Notes: generated by a model not told the origin, from the letters alone. A stretch of DNA of 64,000 nt from Novosphingobium sp. BW1 (GCF_008107685.1 NZ_VIRF01000063.1:1-64000); one strand, 5' to 3'. Positions 54,185-63,717 are shown, numbered from the stretch's first letter. A program made the numbers and translations.

Positions 54185-54457
54185 CTACAGGCGCTCGGTG
54201 ACAATGAGCCAGGCGGCAACGCCGTTGACCAGCGAATAGACAAGGTAGAGCAGCGCCCACCCTTGCGATCCGGCCGAGACCATCAGCAACGCGCCCAGCA
54301 GCATCACGAACTCGACAAGGAGACTGGCTCGCCCGCCCAGCGGCTTCAGCAACCAGGGCACCTGGGCCAACATCGGATGCCCGCTTTCGAGGACGGCCTT
54401 GTGGGCGGCGAAGTTAATCACGCCCAGACAGAAGACGACGAGAACGGCAATGGTCAC
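54185..54457 (-). CDS. Small membrane protein, function unknown
   Basis: 90 residues from GTG 54457, three predicted membrane helices ('TIAVLVVFCLGVINFAAHKAV', 'LVEFVMLLGALLMVSAGSQ', 'ALLYLVYSLVNGVAAWLIV'). An alternative ATG at 54505 would add 16 residues of no obvious topology. No family recognised. Upstream, 54506-54774 holds no gene I can support. Confidence 0.6.
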   Translation of the reverse strand: MTIAVLVVFCLGVINFAAHKAVLESGHPMLAQVPWLLKPLGGRASLLVEFVMLLGALLMVSAGSQGWALLYLVYSLVNGVAAWLIVTERL

Positions 54458-54774
54458 ATCACGTAGCCTAACGCGGCTTGTGCCCCGATGCCAATCCCCC
54501 TCCATGCGAGGCTGCCCCGAAGCCCTGCCCGGCCCCTTGCGAATCACGCGGCGCGAGTCGCCGCCGTGCGCGGGCATCCCCGCATTTGGGTGCGGTCCGG
54601 CCGATGCCGTTCGTCGACTACAAACGTCGTTTGTCCGCTGCCTGTGCCTTTTGTCGACCTTGGACGACCCACCATAGATGCTGACGTGAAACAGGGCCGG
54701 GTTGGGTGCAGAAGAAACTCATCGAGCCGGCCGACACACACATCGCGGACCTGCTCACCATAGGAGGAAACACG

Positions 54775-55134
54775 ATGTTCAAGAAGACTGCCCTTTTCGC
54801 CGCCGCCCTTGTTGGTCCCGCTGCCATGGTCGGCCTCGCCGCTACCGCCACCCCCGCCGCCGCCGCCGCCGCCGCCGCCGCGCAGGAAAACATCCCCACC
54901 GCAACCGTCTACTACACCGACCTCGACCTCAGCACGGTCGAAGGCCAGGAGACCCTGGAACGCCGCCTTGTGAAGACGGCCCGCAAGGTCTGCCGGATGG
55001 ACGAACGCGCGGTCGACTCCTTCCTGCCCAGCTCCTCGTCGCAGGCCTGCTTCCGCGAAGCCACGCAGAAGGTCGAGGGCCAGATCGCAGCCGCCATGCG
55101 CGATCAGGAGACGGCCCAGCGCTACGGCGGCTGA
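54775..55134 (+). CDS. UrcA family secreted protein
   Basis: 119 residues from ATG 54775 with a good ribosome-binding site (aggagg). Signal peptide about 1-35, ending in an alanine run; mature part has 'ATVYYTDLDLSTVEGQETLERRLVKTARKVCRMDER' and 'QACFREATQKVEGQIAAAMR', the UrcA pattern with two cysteines. Periplasmic, function unknown; typical of sphingomonads. Confidence 0.85.
   Translation: MFKKTALFAAALVGPAAMVGLAATATPAAAAAAAAAQENIPTATVYYTDLDLSTVEGQETLERRLVKTARKVCRMDERAVDSFLPSSSSQACFREATQKVEGQIAAAMRDQETAQRYGG
54856..54882 (+). repeat. GCC microsatellite encoding polyalanine in UrcA
   Basis: An uninterrupted run of nine GCC triplets within the signal peptide region of the UrcA gene, encoding consecutive alanines just before the predicted cleavage site. 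Confidence 0.85.
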
Positions 55135-55184
55135 TCCCCCCATCCCCGAGGTCCCATAAGAAGAAATGACCCGGATACCGACTT

Positions 55185-55216
55185 GGTGGGCTGCCTCTGG
55201 CGGCCCGCCTCTTTTT
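55185..55216 (+). terminator. Rho-independent terminator after urcA
   Basis: Stem GGGCTGCC / GGCGGCCC-like around a short loop, followed by CTCTTTTTG. Lies about 50 bp after the urcA stop codon. Confidence 0.75.
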
Positions 55217-55242
55217 GTGTTGAAGCAGGAAAAGAGAGATTT

Positions 55243-55356
55243 CCGAGGGCATTTGCCCTCGGGCTCTCCAAACTGTCGACCTCACCTTCCACGCGCCGCC
55301 CTGGCCGAAAAAGGTGAGGTCGCCGGTTTTGGGGTCAAGGGGCGATGGCCCCTTGA
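55243..55356 (+). repeat. Three-palindrome intergenic repeat, copy I
   Basis: Forward orientation: 'ccgagggcatttgccctcgg', central CTCACCTTCCACG ... AAAAGGTGAGGTCGCC, 'tcaaggggcgatggcccctt'. Convergent gap before the second LytTR gene. Confidence 0.9.
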
Positions 55357-55383
55357 ATCAATACCTTCTTCCTGAGCTCAGGA

Positions 55384-56151
55384 TCATCGCCCCGCCATCT
55401 TTTTCACCTCGGGCAGATACGTACGCCCGATGCGCAGGCTGTCGCCGCTCGTCGTTTCCACCGACCACACCCCCAGGCCCTCGTGCTTGAGGCCGGTCAC
55501 GTGATCGCGGCGCAGGATGTGGCTGCGGTGGATGCGGATGAAGCGCGCCGGGTCGAGCCGTTCCTGCAGGCTGGTGATGGTCTGGAGCAGAAGATAGCTC
55601 TGATCGCCCACGTGGAGGCGCACGTAGTCGCGCTCCGCATCGATGCGCTGCACGTCGTCGGCGGGCACGCGCACCAGTTCGGAGCGGTGCGGTACCCAGA
55701 ATTCCTCCAGCCAATCACTCTTTGGCTCGGTGCGTTCACCACGCCGGGCAATGACGCGCCCGATCGCGCGTTCCAGCCGCTCGGGCGTCACAGGCTTAAG
55801 AACATAGTCCACCGCATCGAGATCGAAGGCCTCGACCGCAAATTCGTCGTGCGCGGTGACAAAGATCACCGCGGGCGCGTTGTCCTGACGCGCCAGCCGC
55901 CGCGCAACGGTAAGTCCGTCGGTTTCGGGCATAGTGAGGTCAAGGAGCAGAAGATCGGGATGAAGCGCTTCGCACAGGCGCAGCGCAGCCTCGCCGTCGC
56001 TCGCCGTGCCGACAACCGAGACTGAACCCAGCCGCGAGCAGATCACCTGCATGCGCTCCACCGCCAGCGGCTCGTCATCCACGATCAGGGTGCGTAGCGG
56101 CGCACTGGTCATGGTGTCGTTGGCCCCGTTCTGCATGGCGTTGCTATCCAT
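55384..56151 (-). CDS. LytTR-family response regulator (second pair)
   Basis: 255 residues from ATG 56151. Receiver domain with Asp71 in 'LLLLDLTMPE' and switch residues 'VTAHD' and 'YVLKPVTPE'; LytTR domain about 150-252 with 'DVQRIDAERDYVRLHV', 'RFIRIHRSHILRRDHV' and 'RTYLPEV'. Its start overlaps the kinase stop by about 8 bp, so the pair is translationally coupled with the kinase first. Confidence 0.88.
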   Translation of the reverse strand: MDSNAMQNGANDTMTSAPLRTLIVDDEPLAVERMQVICSRLGSVSVVGTASDGEAALRLCEALHPDLLLLDLTMPETDGLTVARRLARQDNAPAVIFVTAHDEFAVEAFDLDAVDYVLKPVTPERLERAIGRVIARRGERTEPKSDWLEEFWVPHRSELVRVPADDVQRIDAERDYVRLHVGDQSYLLLQTITSLQERLDPARFIRIHRSHILRRDHVTGLKHEGLGVWSVETTSGDSLRIGRTYLPEVKKMAGR

Positions 56152-57571
56152 CAAATCTCGTCTCCCTCGCCCCGGCGGCCCCCTGTTCGGTCTCCAGCGG
56201 CAGGTCGAGGACAGTCGCAAAGCCCCCCTCCTTCTGCGGACCGTAGGCCAGCCTGGCCGTATTCGCGTAGCGCGCGCGCAAGCGATCACGCACATTGTTC
56301 AATCCGATGCCGCACCCTTCGGCCTTGTTCAGGGGCGCGCCGGGTCCATCATCACGCACGGTAAGCACGAGACGATCGCCCGCACCATCCTCCCCTTCGC
56401 CGCGCCGGGCCGAGATCGTGATCGTGACCGGACGCTGCGTAGCCGCGACCGCGTACTTCACCGAGTTCTCGATCAGCGGTTGCAGGATCATGCCCGGTAC
56501 CATCGCATCGGCGACGTCCTCGTCAATCGTGAATTGCGTCTGCAAACGATTAGGGAAACGTACCCCCTCGATCGAGAGGTAGAGCTTCTGCATCTCGATC
56601 TCGTCCAGCAGGCGCATGTCGTTGGTGGGGTCGCCATTCAAGGTCCGGCGGTAGAAGGTCGAGAGCGTCTGGATCATCGTCTCGGCCGCATCCTGGCGCC
56701 CGGTCATGACTAGCGCGGAAAGCGAGTTCAGCGTATTGAACAGGAAGTGCGGATTGACCTGGTAGCGCAGCGAGCGCAGTTCGGCCGCTTCGGCCGCGCG
56801 GCGGTATTCGCCCTCGCGCCGTTCGGCCGCCCGCGCTTCTTCCGCCTTGGCGAGCGCAAAGTAGAGCGCGGCCCAGGCGAGAACGAGGAAATAGCGCCCG
56901 AAGGTCGTGTCGGCCATTCCCGCCCAGCGCCCGAACAGCGTGTCACGTGCCGCGCCGTTGGTGCGGATGGTGATCCCGCCTTCGGCGCCCGGCATGATTC
57001 CCGCCGAAGCAGGGCCGCGACCGGTGTCGTCGAGCAGAGGGCCTGCATCGTCGGTCATGCCCGGCACGATCTCGGGCACTGCGGAACTTGTGACGGGAGG
57101 GGCGGACGGCGCAGGCGGCGCCTCCTGCCGGGCTGAATCGCGCGAGGATGACTTGGGCAGATCGACGAGGATGTTGCCCGCCTCATCCTGCATCACGCGG
57201 ACCTTGCCCGGGTCGATCTGGGTCAGGCCTTCCTTGTCGGCGGCCTTCATCGCCATTTCCAGGTCCGCAAAGACCATCGCGTTGATAAGGCTGAGCAGCA
57301 GGGCAAGTGGCAAGGCGCCCACCAGCACGATCACGAGGCGCACCAGGTTCGACTTGCGGTCGAGCATCTGGAGCAGCGGCCAGACCGCCGCCATGACCAT
57401 CATCGAGAGCAGACAGATCGTCAGCCTGCGCGAGATGATCGGCCAGGCAAAATCGAAGCCCATAAAGGCCCCCCGCACGGTCGCGACGATGAAATAACAC
57501 GCCCAGAGCGCCGCCAGCGACAGCAGCACCATGCGCGCAGGAACGCGTGGATTTTCAGATACGATGGCCAT
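56144..57571 (-). CDS. LytS-type sensor histidine kinase (second pair)
   Basis: 475 residues. Three membrane helices (about 14-34, 50-70, 78-103), then a low-complexity Ala/Pro/Gly-rich insert of about 110 residues, a fourth helix (about 225-242) and the kinase core with His275 in 'RYQVNPHFLFNTLNSLSAL', 'MILQPLIENSVKYAV' and 'GIGLNNVRDRLRARY'. The insert is absent from the first pair and could be periplasmic, acting as a sensory segment. Operates with the downstream LytTR gene. Confidence 0.86.
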   Translation of the reverse strand: MAIVSENPRVPARMVLLSLAALWACYFIVATVRGAFMGFDFAWPIISRRLTICLLSMMVMAAVWPLLQMLDRKSNLVRLVIVLVGALPLALLLSLINAMVFADLEMAMKAADKEGLTQIDPGKVRVMQDEAGNILVDLPKSSSRDSARQEAPPAPSAPPVTSSAVPEIVPGMTDDAGPLLDDTGRGPASAGIMPGAEGGITIRTNGAARDTLFGRWAGMADTTFGRYFLVLAWAALYFALAKAEEARAAERREGEYRRAAEAAELRSLRYQVNPHFLFNTLNSLSALVMTGRQDAAETMIQTLSTFYRRTLNGDPTNDMRLLDEIEMQKLYLSIEGVRFPNRLQTQFTIDEDVADAMVPGMILQPLIENSVKYAVAATQRPVTITISARRGEGEDGAGDRLVLTVRDDGPGAPLNKAEGCGIGLNNVRDRLRARYANTARLAYGPQKEGGFATVLDLPLETEQGAAGARETRFDG

Positions 57572-57683
57572 TGTTCCCCCGCCTTAGCCCCGACGAGGGG
57601 GATCAGGCCAGTTCCCCGGTCGGTTCGCAATGGCTTTTTGTCGAGGGGTGCGCCAATCGCACGGCAGTAGTGGGAAATCTATG

Positions 57684-57779
57684 GGGTCACCAAACTGACA
57701 ACCTGACCTTCCCCGCGCTGCCATGGCTGAGAAAGGAGAGGCCGCCTATTTTGAGGTCAAGCGGCGATGGCCCCTTGAA
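57684..57779 (+). repeat. Three-palindrome intergenic repeat, copy J (left end truncated)
   Basis: Forward orientation. The left palindrome is gone; the centre 'ctgaccttccccgcgctgc' ... GAGAAAGGAGAGG and the right end 'tcaagcggcgatggcccctt' remain. Between the LytS gene and fumarase. Confidence 0.8.
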
Positions 57780-57870
57780 TATAGTACTTTCATCTTCTGC
57801 CCCTCACACCAAAACGGGCGGGTCAGCTTGCGCCGCCCGCCCATCTTCAGGTTCGCGAAGGTGCTCTCGC

Positions 57871-59394
57871 TCAATCGGCGAGCAGGTGCTCTTTGGCGAT
57901 CTTTTCCTGCCACACCAGCGGGGCGAGTTGGTGGACGTTCTTGCCTTCGGAATCGACGGCCACGGTCACCGGCATGTCCTCGACGGTGAACTCATAGATC
58001 GCTTCCATGCCCAGGTCCTCGAAGCCCACGACTTTGGCTTCCTTGATCGCGCGGGAGACGAGGTAGGCCGCGCCGCCGACTGCCATGAGGTACGAGGATT
58101 CGTGCTTGGCGATGGACTCGGTCGCGGCCGGACCGCGCTCGGCCTTGCCGACGCACGCCAGGAGACCCTGCTCGAGCATGGTGTCCATGAACTTGTCCAT
58201 GCGCGTCGCGGTGGTCGGACCTGCCGGGCCGACGACTTCGTCACGCACCGGATCGACGGGGCCCACGTAGTAGATCACACGGCCCTTGAAATCGACGGGC
58301 AGTTCCTCGCCCTTGGCGAGCATGTCCTGGATGCGCTTGTGCGCGGCGTCGCGGCCGGTCAGCATCTTGCCGTTCAGCAGCAGGCGGTCGCCCTGCTTCC
58401 AGCTCTTCACATCTTCGGGGGTGAGGGAGTCGAGGTCGACACGGATGGCTTCCTTGCTCGGCTTCCATTCCACCTGTGGCCAGTCGGCAAGGTTGGGCTT
58501 TTCGAGGTAGCTCGGACCCGAACCGTCAAGCGTGAAGTGCGCGTGGCGGGTCGCCGCGCAGTTGGGGATCATCGCGACCGGCTTGTTTGCCGCGTGGCAG
58601 GGCCAGTCAAGGATCTTGACGTCGAGGATGGTGGCAAGGCCGCCAAGCCCCTGCGCGCCGATGCCCATCGCGTTGACCTTGTCGAAGATCTCGATGCGCA
58701 GCGCCTCGATGTCGTTCTGGGGACCACGCGCCTTGAGCTGGCCCATGTCGATCGGGTCCATCAGGCTCTGCTTGGCAAGCTTGACGCAGTGCTCGGCGGT
58801 GCCGCCGATGCCGATGCCCAGCATGCCCGGCGGGCACCAGCCAGCGCCCATCTGGGGCAGCATTTCCAGTACCCAGTCGACGATATTGTCGCTGGGGTTC
58901 ATCATCTTGAACTTGGACTTGGCTTCCGAACCGCCACCCTTGGCGGCCACATCAACCGTGATCTTGTTGCCCGGAACCATCGAGACCGAAAGCACCGAGG
59001 GCGTGTTGTCCCTGGTGTTGCGGCGAGTGAAGGCGGGATCGGCCAGCACCGAGGCGCGCAGCTTGTTCTCCTTGTTGCCGTAGGCGCGGCGCACGCCCTC
59101 ATCGACCACTTCCTGCAAGGAGCGCTCGCTCTCGAGGCGGCAGTTCTGGCCCCACTCGATGAAGACGTTGACGATGCCGGTGTCCTGGCAGATGGGGCGG
59201 TGGCCCTCGGCGCACATGCGCGAATTGGTGAGAATCTGCGCGATCGCGTCCTTCGCCGCGGGGCCCTGTTCGGCCTCGTAGGCCTCGCCCAGCGCGCGGA
59301 TGTAGTCCATCGGGTGGTAGTAGCTGATGTACTGCAGGGCGTCGGCGACACTTTCAATCAGGTCGTCTTCGCGGATAGTCACCATTTCGGCCAT
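57871..59394 (-). CDS. fumA: Fumarate hydratase, class I ([4Fe-4S])
   Basis: 507 residues, single-chain class I fumarase. Cluster and catalytic motifs: 'LTNSRMCAEGHRPICQDTGIVNVFI' (first cysteines), 'GAGWCPPGMLGIGIGGTAEHCVKLAKQSL' and C-terminal 'YYVGPVDPVRDEVVGPAGPTTATRMDKFM'. Interconverts fumarate and malate in the TCA cycle; oxygen-sensitive. Depends on the Fe-S assembly machinery encoded elsewhere in this window. Confidence 0.93.
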   Translation of the reverse strand: MAEMVTIREDDLIESVADALQYISYYHPMDYIRALGEAYEAEQGPAAKDAIAQILTNSRMCAEGHRPICQDTGIVNVFIEWGQNCRLESERSLQEVVDEGVRRAYGNKENKLRASVLADPAFTRRNTRDNTPSVLSVSMVPGNKITVDVAAKGGGSEAKSKFKMMNPSDNIVDWVLEMLPQMGAGWCPPGMLGIGIGGTAEHCVKLAKQSLMDPIDMGQLKARGPQNDIEALRIEIFDKVNAMGIGAQGLGGLATILDVKILDWPCHAANKPVAMIPNCAATRHAHFTLDGSGPSYLEKPNLADWPQVEWKPSKEAIRVDLDSLTPEDVKSWKQGDRLLLNGKMLTGRDAAHKRIQDMLAKGEELPVDFKGRVIYYVGPVDPVRDEVVGPAGPTTATRMDKFMDTMLEQGLLACVGKAERGPAATESIAKHESSYLMAVGGAAYLVSRAIKEAKVVGFEDLGMEAIYEFTVEDMPVTVAVDSEGKNVHQLAPLVWQEKIAKEHLLAD

Positions 59395-59640
59395 GGGATC
59401 AAACGCTCCTGTTGCGCGGTCCCGGACTTGGGACCTGTTCTGCTTTTGCGAGTTCCCATAGGCCGCGTGCCCCCCATCGTCAAAGCGTCAAGATGGATCG
59501 ACCAGTGCCATTCAAAGCACTTGAGCCCGAAGGCCTCCTTGGCCTAGAAGGCGCATTGCAAAAGCCGACTTATCCGCGCGCACCTTCTGCCTGGGACCAT
59601 CAGGCCCGACAGCCGCGCTTGCTTGAGGGATAGTGAACAG

Positions 59641-60240
59641 ATGACCCTGACCGAGGACCGGTCCGCCACCGCGCCGAACGAGGCCCGACGCGCGATGATC
59701 TCCAGCCAGCTGCGCACCAGCGGCGTCAACGAGCCCTGGGTGCTGACCGCGATGGCCAGCGTCGCGCGTGAGGACTTCGTGCCTGCAGACTGGAAGGAAG
59801 CCGCCTACATCGACCGCGCCGTGCCGCTGGGCGAAGGCCGTTTCCTCGCCGCCCCGCTGTTCTACGGCGCCGCGCTGACCGAAGCTGACCCGACCCAGGC
59901 AAAGAAGATCCTGCTGGTGGGCGATGCCAACAGCTATTACGCCGCGCTGCTGCGCACGCTCGTCGCCGAGTTCGACACGATTACCCCGGCACAGGCTCTC
60001 GAGGCCGGCCAGGGCGGCTACGACCTGATCCTGGTCGACGGCGCCGCCGAGGAACTGCCCGAAGCGCTCGTCGCCCGTCTGGAGGACGAGGGCCGCGTGG
60101 TCACCGGGGAAATTCTGCGCGGCGTCTCGCGTCTCGCCGTAGGCGTCAAGACAGCCGGCCACCTGGCACTCCTGCCCGTGCACGAGCAGGGCATTCCCGC
60201 CGTTCCCGAATTCGCAGCGCCCAAGCGCTGGAGCTTCTGA
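59641..60240 (+). CDS. Protein-L-isoaspartate O-methyltransferase-like protein, degenerate SAM motif
   Basis: 199 residues. The PCM-like N-terminus 'ARRAMISSQLRTSGVNEPWVLTAMASVAREDFVPADWKEAAYIDRAVPLGEGRFL' is clear, but the SAM-binding segment reads 'ILLVGDANSYYAALL' instead of the usual GxGxG-type loop, and the tail is short. It may have lost methyltransferase activity. It is immediately upstream of tolC (2 bp gap) in the same transcript, an arrangement common in alphaproteobacteria. Confidence 0.72.
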   Translation: MTLTEDRSATAPNEARRAMISSQLRTSGVNEPWVLTAMASVAREDFVPADWKEAAYIDRAVPLGEGRFLAAPLFYGAALTEADPTQAKKILLVGDANSYYAALLRTLVAEFDTITPAQALEAGQGGYDLILVDGAAEELPEALVARLEDEGRVVTGEILRGVSRLAVGVKTAGHLALLPVHEQGIPAVPEFAAPKRWSF

Positions 60241-60242
60241 CC

Positions 60243-61697
60243 GTGTCCCGGCTCGCGCGGCGTGCCGGGATGATGACAGGCGCTGCACTGATCAGCCTCG
60301 CCGGGGTGCTTCCGGCGCGGGCTGATACCTTGCGCGAAGCTCTCGTCCAGGCCTACCAGACCAACCCGACGCTGGAAGCGGCCCGTTCCGGTCAGCGCGG
60401 CGTGGACGAGAACGTGGCAATCGCCCGTGCCGCGGGCCTTCCCAGCGCCAGCGTCTCGGGCACGTACACCGAGTTCGTGGTGACCAGCCGCACCTCGTTC
60501 ACCGCGCCCGAACGCCTGCTTACGGGACAAGGCGACGTCTCGATCCCGATCTACTCGGGCGGTTCAGTCAAGAACCGCGTCAAGGCGGCTAAGATCCGCG
60601 TCGGCGCGGGCCAGGCAGACCTGCGCGCCAGCGAGAGCCAGCTCTTTGCCAACGTGGTCGCGGCCTACATGGACGTGATCCGGGGCGAAGCGCTTGTCGG
60701 GCTCAACCGCAAGAACGTCGCGGTGCTGGAGGTCAACCTGCAGGCCACACGCGACCGTTTCGAGATCGGCGATGTCACCCGCACCGACGTCGCGCAGTCG
60801 CAGTCGCGCCTGGCGCTGGCGCAGAGCAACGTGCTGAGCGCCGAGGCGACGCTCGCCGCCGCGCGTGAAACCTACATCCAGCTGGTTGGTAAGGCACCGG
60901 AATCTCTGGCCCCGCCGCCGCCTCTGCCGGGCCTGCCCGACGACGCGCGCGAGGCGGTCATGGTTGCTCTCGACAACAACCCCGCGCTGATCTCCGCGCG
61001 TGAATCGAGCCGGGCTGCGGAAAAGGATATCGACGTAGCCGGGGCCGGGCGCCTGCCCACCCTCGCGCTGTTCGGGCGGGGCAGCTACAGCAACTATCTC
61101 GATACGCTCGGCGGCGTGGGCAGCAGCGCCGTGCCGCAGACCGACCGCCAGGCGCAAATCGGTGCACAGGTCTCTATCCCTCTCTTCCAGGGCGGCCTTC
61201 CCGCCGCCCAGCGCCGTCAGGCCCAGGCCCAGGCCTCGGCCGCACTCGAACAGGAAATCGCCGCCGAACGCGATGTGATCGCGCAGGTCCGTTCAGCCTT
61301 CACCGCCTACAGGGCCGCGCTCGACCTCATCGAATCCTCGCAGGTCGCGGTCGATGCCAGCGAACTCAGCCTCGAGGGCGTGCGCGCCGAGAACTCGGTA
61401 GGCAACCGTACCATCCTCGACATCCTCGATGCCGAGCAGGAATACCTCAACGCGCAAACCGATCTCGTCACTGCGCAGCGCAATTCCTACGTCGCCGGCT
61501 TCACCCTGCTTGCCGCGATGGGCCGCGCCGAAGCTCGCGACCTCAACCTCGAAGGCGGCATTCTCTACGACCCCCAGGTCAATTACAAGCGTGTTCACGA
61601 CAAGATCTTCGACTGGGAAAGCGACCCCGCACCTGTGGCCCGTTCGACGCGTACCGTTGACACGCCGGTCCAGGACGGCGACATTCTGGAAAGATAG
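60243..61697 (+). CDS. tolC: TolC-family outer membrane efflux protein
   Basis: 484 residues from GTG 60243, signal peptide about 1-27. Two homologous OEP repeats are visible: 'LREALVQAYQTNPTLEAARSGQRGVDENVAIARAAGLPS' and 'AREAVMVALDNNPALISARESSRAAEKDIDVAGAGRLPT', forming the trans-periplasmic alpha-barrel. Acts with an inner-membrane pump for efflux or type I secretion; no partner pump in the window. Confidence 0.9.
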   Translation: MSRLARRAGMMTGAALISLAGVLPARADTLREALVQAYQTNPTLEAARSGQRGVDENVAIARAAGLPSASVSGTYTEFVVTSRTSFTAPERLLTGQGDVSIPIYSGGSVKNRVKAAKIRVGAGQADLRASESQLFANVVAAYMDVIRGEALVGLNRKNVAVLEVNLQATRDRFEIGDVTRTDVAQSQSRLALAQSNVLSAEATLAAARETYIQLVGKAPESLAPPPPLPGLPDDAREAVMVALDNNPALISARESSRAAEKDIDVAGAGRLPTLALFGRGSYSNYLDTLGGVGSSAVPQTDRQAQIGAQVSIPLFQGGLPAAQRRQAQAQASAALEQEIAAERDVIAQVRSAFTAYRAALDLIESSQVAVDASELSLEGVRAENSVGNRTILDILDAEQEYLNAQTDLVTAQRNSYVAGFTLLAAMGRAEARDLNLEGGILYDPQVNYKRVHDKIFDWESDPAPVARSTRTVDTPVQDGDILER

Positions 61698-61747
61698 ATC
61701 TACCGCGCGCCCGACTCGAGGGCCTGCTTTTTAAGGGTTTTTACGAG

Positions 61748-62206
61748 ATGGGCCACAACGGCGAACCTTCGGTCGAGGAGATTCTCCAGTCGATCAAGAA
61801 GGTGATCGCGCGCGAGACTCTCTCAGGGATCGGCACCAATGCGCAAGCGTGCAGCGCGCAGGCAGCACCGGAACCCGCCCACAGCTACGAGGAATCGGTG
61901 CTCGAGCTCGACGAGGCCGAAGCGCTCGCCGACGATGCGCCGCAGCCTGCGCCCACCCGGGACGACACGTCGCTGCTCCAGCCGCAGAGCCGCAAGTCGA
62001 TGCAGGATTCCCTCGCCGCACTGGCGATGATGTCCGAACCCGGCATGAAACCGCGCATCGTGCGCTCGGGCGAAACCTCGCTCGAGGACCTCACGCGCGA
62101 ACTGCTGCGCCCCGCGCTCGCCGAGTGGCTCGACCGTAACCTGCCCCCGATGGTCGAGCGCCTCGTTGCCGACGAAATCGCGCGCATCGTCGGCAAGAAG
62201 GTCTGA
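61748..62206 (+). CDS. PopZ-like protein (DUF2497)
   Basis: 152 residues. N-terminal 'SVEEILQSIKKVIARE' and C-terminal 'LTRELLRPALAEWLDRNLPPMVERLVADEIARI' are the two conserved PopZ segments, separated by an acidic, Pro-rich linker. PopZ in Caulobacter forms polar condensates that anchor the chromosome origin and cell-cycle regulators; the short length here fits the family. Follows tolC by about 50 bp. Confidence 0.85.
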   Translation: MGHNGEPSVEEILQSIKKVIARETLSGIGTNAQACSAQAAPEPAHSYEESVLELDEAEALADDAPQPAPTRDDTSLLQPQSRKSMQDSLAALAMMSEPGMKPRIVRSGETSLEDLTRELLRPALAEWLDRNLPPMVERLVADEIARIVGKKV

Positions 62207-62280
62207 TCGGGCCAGTAGCGAAGGGAGAGAGCGCCTTCAGGGGCTGGACCTCAGCCCTGCCACTTCCTACCTGATCGCCC

Positions 62281-62703
62281 ATGGCCAAACCTGATCCCGG
62301 GCTGCTCGACGCCAGCCGATACCCCTTTCACCACGACATCGTCCCGCGCTTTGCCGACCTTGATCTCAACCGGCACATCAACAACGTTACCATGGCGGCC
62401 TACGTCGAGGACGCGCGCGTGCGTTTCTACGAGGCCTCGGGCTACCGCAAGCACCTCACCGGGCTCAGCACGATGGTGGTCAGCCTCAGTCTCGAATACC
62501 TGAACCAGACGCACTATCCTGACCCGGTGACCATCGCCTGCGCGGTAGAGCGCGTCGGGCGAACCTCCATGACCATGATTCACGTCGTCATCCAGAACGA
62601 GATACCCGTGGTCTTCTCACGCTGCGTGACGGTAGCGGTCGACGCTTCGGGGCAAACAGTCGCCATTCCCGAACTTCTCAATGAATGGACGCTGCGCCCG
62701 TGA
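62281..62703 (+). CDS. Acyl-CoA thioesterase (hot-dog fold)
   Basis: 140 residues. The hot-dog pattern '[33 protein letters not shown]' carries the conserved Asp of the YbgC/4-hydroxybenzoyl-CoA thioesterase branch. Hydrolyses an acyl-CoA of unknown chain length. Its end overlaps the ferredoxin-like gene by about 18 bp, suggesting coupled expression. Confidence 0.85.
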   Translation: MAKPDPGLLDASRYPFHHDIVPRFADLDLNRHINNVTMAAYVEDARVRFYEASGYRKHLTGLSTMVVSLSLEYLNQTHYPDPVTIACAVERVGRTSMTMIHVVIQNEIPVVFSRCVTVAVDASGQTVAIPELLNEWTLRP

Positions 62704-63077
62704 GCGCGAACGAGGCCGAACTCCGCATTGCGCGCGCCGCGCTCGCCAAGGCGGGGGGCGAGGATATTTCGCGCCACATATTCCTGTGCGCAGAGCCCCA
62801 CAAGGCCAAGTGCTGCTCGCCCGAAAAGGGCGCCGCCGCCTGGAAATACCTCAAGAAGCGCCTGAAGCAGCTTGGGCTTGAAGGGCAGGGGGGCATTGCC
62901 CGCTCCAAGGCGGATTGCCTGCGCATCTGCACGGCGGGGCCGGTCGCGGTCGTCTGGCCCGAGGGGGTCTGGTACCATTCGTGCACCGAGAACGTCCTGG
63001 AAGAAATCATTCAGGAGCACCTCGTCGCCGGCCGCCCGGTCGAGCGCTACCGGCTGCGTCCTCCCGAAGAGTCCTGA
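62685..63077 (+). CDS. Thioredoxin-like [2Fe-2S] ferredoxin
   Basis: 130 residues. The four cluster cysteines are at about 35, 43, 78 and 82 ('[15 protein letters not shown]' and '[12 protein letters not shown]'), the arrangement of thioredoxin-fold [2Fe-2S] ferredoxins, followed by '[25 protein letters not shown]'. Electron carrier, partner unknown. ATG 62685 overlaps the thioesterase; GTG 62700 is an alternative start. Confidence 0.82.
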   Translation: MDAAPVSANEAELRIARAALAKAGGEDISRHIFLCAEPHKAKCCSPEKGAAAWKYLKKRLKQLGLEGQGGIARSKADCLRICTAGPVAVVWPEGVWYHSCTENVLEEIIQEHLVAGRPVERYRLRPPEES

Positions 63078-63086
63078 AGCTCGCCC

Positions 63087-63383
63087 TCAAGGCGCGTTGC
63101 GCTCATCCTCCAGGGGATCTGTGATCGATTCGTCGTGGCCGGTTCCGCTCGACAGGAACGCCAGCCCCATCAGCGCCGAGGCCAGCAGCATCGTGAATCC
63201 CACGCCGAGCGCCGCAGCAATGTAGAAGTGGATCGAGACCGCTCCGTTGGAACGGTAGAGCAGATAGATCGCCGCAGCGACAAAACCGACCGTGACCAGC
63301 ATCATCCAGCGCATGATGCGCAGGTACCGCGCCCAGGCGTGCGCGGCCTTCTCGGGATCGTCGAGGGGTGAAGGGGGGACCAT
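63087..63383 (-). CDS. Small membrane protein, function unknown
   Basis: 98 residues from ATG 63383 with two membrane helices (about 26-45 and 53-75), a short polar N-terminus and an acidic C-terminus. No recognised motif. Convergent with the ferredoxin-like gene and divergent from the CBS gene. Confidence 0.62.
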   Translation of the reverse strand: MVPPSPLDDPEKAAHAWARYLRIMRWMMLVTVGFVAAAIYLLYRSNGAVSIHFYIAAALGVGFTMLLASALMGLAFLSSGTGHDESITDPLEDERNAP

Positions 63384-63442
63384 GAGCCACCTCTGCGCCT
63401 TTGGTGAGCCCTCTGCAAGTGGGAGCAGGTCAGAAGGATCAA

Positions 63443-63560
63443 TCCGAGGGCCATCGCCCTCGGGCTCCCCAAACTGTCTGACCCACCTTGCGCACGCCAA
63501 GTTGGCTGAGAAAAGTGAGCTCGCCAATTGTGGGGGGCACGAGGTAATAACCCCTTGAAT
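63443..63560 (+). repeat. Three-palindrome intergenic repeat, copy K
   Basis: Forward orientation: 'ccgagggccatcgccctcgg', centre CACCTTGCGCACG ... GAGAAAAGTGAGCTCGCC, with a corrupted right palindrome ending 'ccccttgaa'. Lies in the 334-bp gap before the CBS gene, which otherwise shows no gene. Confidence 0.85.
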
Positions 63561-63717
63561 CAATATTTCCTTTTTGCCCCTTATACTTGACTTAGCGGCA
63601 ATGCTAAGGCGCCCCTTGGGAAAGCTCCGCAAGTAGTCGGCGGCCCAAGCCTGTGGTATTCTCTTTCGGTCCGGTCCAACGAGTCCGGCGCCGTCGCTCA
63701 CGAACAGGGAGAGCAGG

